Of a DNA stretch of 6,257 nt, positions 5,553 to 6,257 are shown one piece after another. A model generated the notes under the pieces. It did not search any database. It was not told where the DNA came from and worked only from the letters and a program-made list of their open reading frames with translations. Origin of the DNA: an uncultured Lachnospiraceae bacterium (GTDB lineage: Bacteria; Bacillota; Clostridia; Lachnospirales; Lachnospiraceae); NCBI GenBank assembly GCA_902782715.1, contig CACZOG010000081.1, positions 1-6,257 of the forward strand, read 5' to 3'. The position numbers were made by a program, and so were the translations under genes. Every line of letters starts with the position of its first letter. Position 1 is the first letter of the stretch.

Positions 5553-6257
5553 TCCGGATATTCTCCAGCCTTTTATATCAGAATTTTGAATGGCGGTAAA
5601 GATTCTTTCCCTGACTCCCGGAGCATCGTCGTTTATGGATTTTAAAAGATCTTTAACATACTGTCTTTTAGTCAATCCGTCAACGGGGCAGGGTGATTTT
5701 AGAACAGGAATATCATTTGCTTTCGTAAAGCCAATAACATCAGCCTCTTTCATGTAGATAAAAGGTCTTATAACCGTCACATCGCTTCTGTCCAAATAAG
5801 TCACGGGAGAGAAGGTGTTCTGTCTGCCTTCATATATAAGTGACATCATATACGTTTCAACAACATCGTCCTGATGATGTGCATATGCGATCTTTTTGCA
5901 GTTTTTGGTTTTGATGAAATCATTCATTGCGCCTTTACGCATTTTAGCGCATAAAGAACAGGGATTTTCTTCTTTTCTTTCATCAAAAACGATCTCTGCG
6001 ATATTTGAATCCACTATATAATATTCAACGTCAAGTTCTTCGCACAATTCCTTTATCTTGGTAAAATCGACGTTTTTAAAACCCAGATCGCATGTAACGG
6101 CGATGAGAGAGTAGTGTTTGGGGTAAAATCTTCGCATATTAGCAAGAGAATAAAGCAATGCGAGAGAATCTTTGCCTCCGGAGATCCCGACTGCTATAAC
6201 GTCATTTTCTTCGATCATGGAGTAGTCGTCCAAAGCTTTTCTCGTTTTGGACATTAT
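5550..6257 (-). CDS. ttcA: TtcA-like tRNA 2-thiocytidine synthetase, 5' end probably beyond the window
   Basis: This is an ATP-dependent tRNA thiolase of the PP-loop superfamily. TtcA adds sulfur to cytidine 32 of some tRNAs using an iron-sulfur cluster. Counting from the first in-window ATG (6254), the PP-loop SGGKDS is at 25-30, PCSLC provides C99 and C102, AHHQDDVVET is at 125-134, and SPCPVDGLTKRQ provides C189. C99, C102 and C189 fit the three-cysteine cluster ligation known for TtcA, and they argue against TilS, which lacks them. The frame remains open (ATA) at the window edge, and relatives I recall have several residues before the equivalent of this methionine, so the real start may lie outside. 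No ribosome binding site can be judged. The stop is 9 bp before the recombinase ATG. Paralogues with other tRNA targets cannot be excluded. Confidence 0.88.
   Translation of the reverse strand: MMSKTRKALDDYSMIEENDVIAVGISGGKDSLALLYSLANMRRFYPKHYSLIAVTCDLGFKNVDFTKIKELCEELDVEYYIVDSNIAEIVFDERKEENPCSLCAKMRKGAMNDFIKTKNCKKIAYAHHQDDVVETYMMSLIYEGRQNTFSPVTYLDRSDVTVIRPFIYMKEADVIGFTKANDIPVLKSPCPVDGLTKRQYVKDLLKSINDDAPGVRERIFTAIQNSDIKGWRISG

Overview
This 6.26-kb window looks like chromosomal, mostly housekeeping DNA from a low-GC Gram-positive bacterium (Firmicutes/Bacillota), most likely a clostridial lineage such as Lachnospiraceae. The reasons are AT-rich DNA, the order rpmA-obgE-yhbY-nadD-yqeK, a Firmicutes-type LexA with CGAAC-type SOS boxes, strong Shine-Dalgarno sites, and Rho-independent terminators with long T-tracts. 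The genus is not determinable from what I can see.

Left half, plus strand: the 3' end of rpmA (ribosomal protein L27) is followed by a terminator-like hairpin, then obgE (ribosome-assembly GTPase), a yhbY-type CRM RNA-binding protein, and one long gene fusing nadD (NAD biosynthesis) to yqeK (HD-domain Ap4A hydrolase). A strong terminator closes this cluster immediately after the fusion gene. A separate short plus-strand unit follows: an extended -10 promoter candidate, a perfect AGGAGG ribosome binding site, a 68-residue single-span membrane protein of unknown role, and a terminator that can work in both directions.

Right half, minus strand, convergent with the left: a TtcA-like tRNA 2-thiolation ATPase (its 5' end reaches the window edge) lies 9 bp ahead of a XerS-like tyrosine recombinase, and then comes lexA. 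A 167-bp control region lies between the recombinase stop and lexA. It holds an extended -10 promoter flanked by two SOS boxes, as expected for an autoregulated lexA.

Functionally, the left cluster joins ribosome assembly (L27, ObgE, YhbY) with nucleotide metabolism (NadD, Ap4A hydrolysis). The right cluster joins DNA-damage control (LexA), site-specific recombination and tRNA modification. I found no phage, IS, CRISPR or defence cassette, and no convincing evidence of an undescribed multi-gene system. The most notable points are the Cys-Gly scissile bond in LexA, the paired SOS boxes, the NadD-YqeK fusion with an insertion in the NadD part, the altered GxxG loop of YhbY, and the XerS-like recombinase beside lexA.
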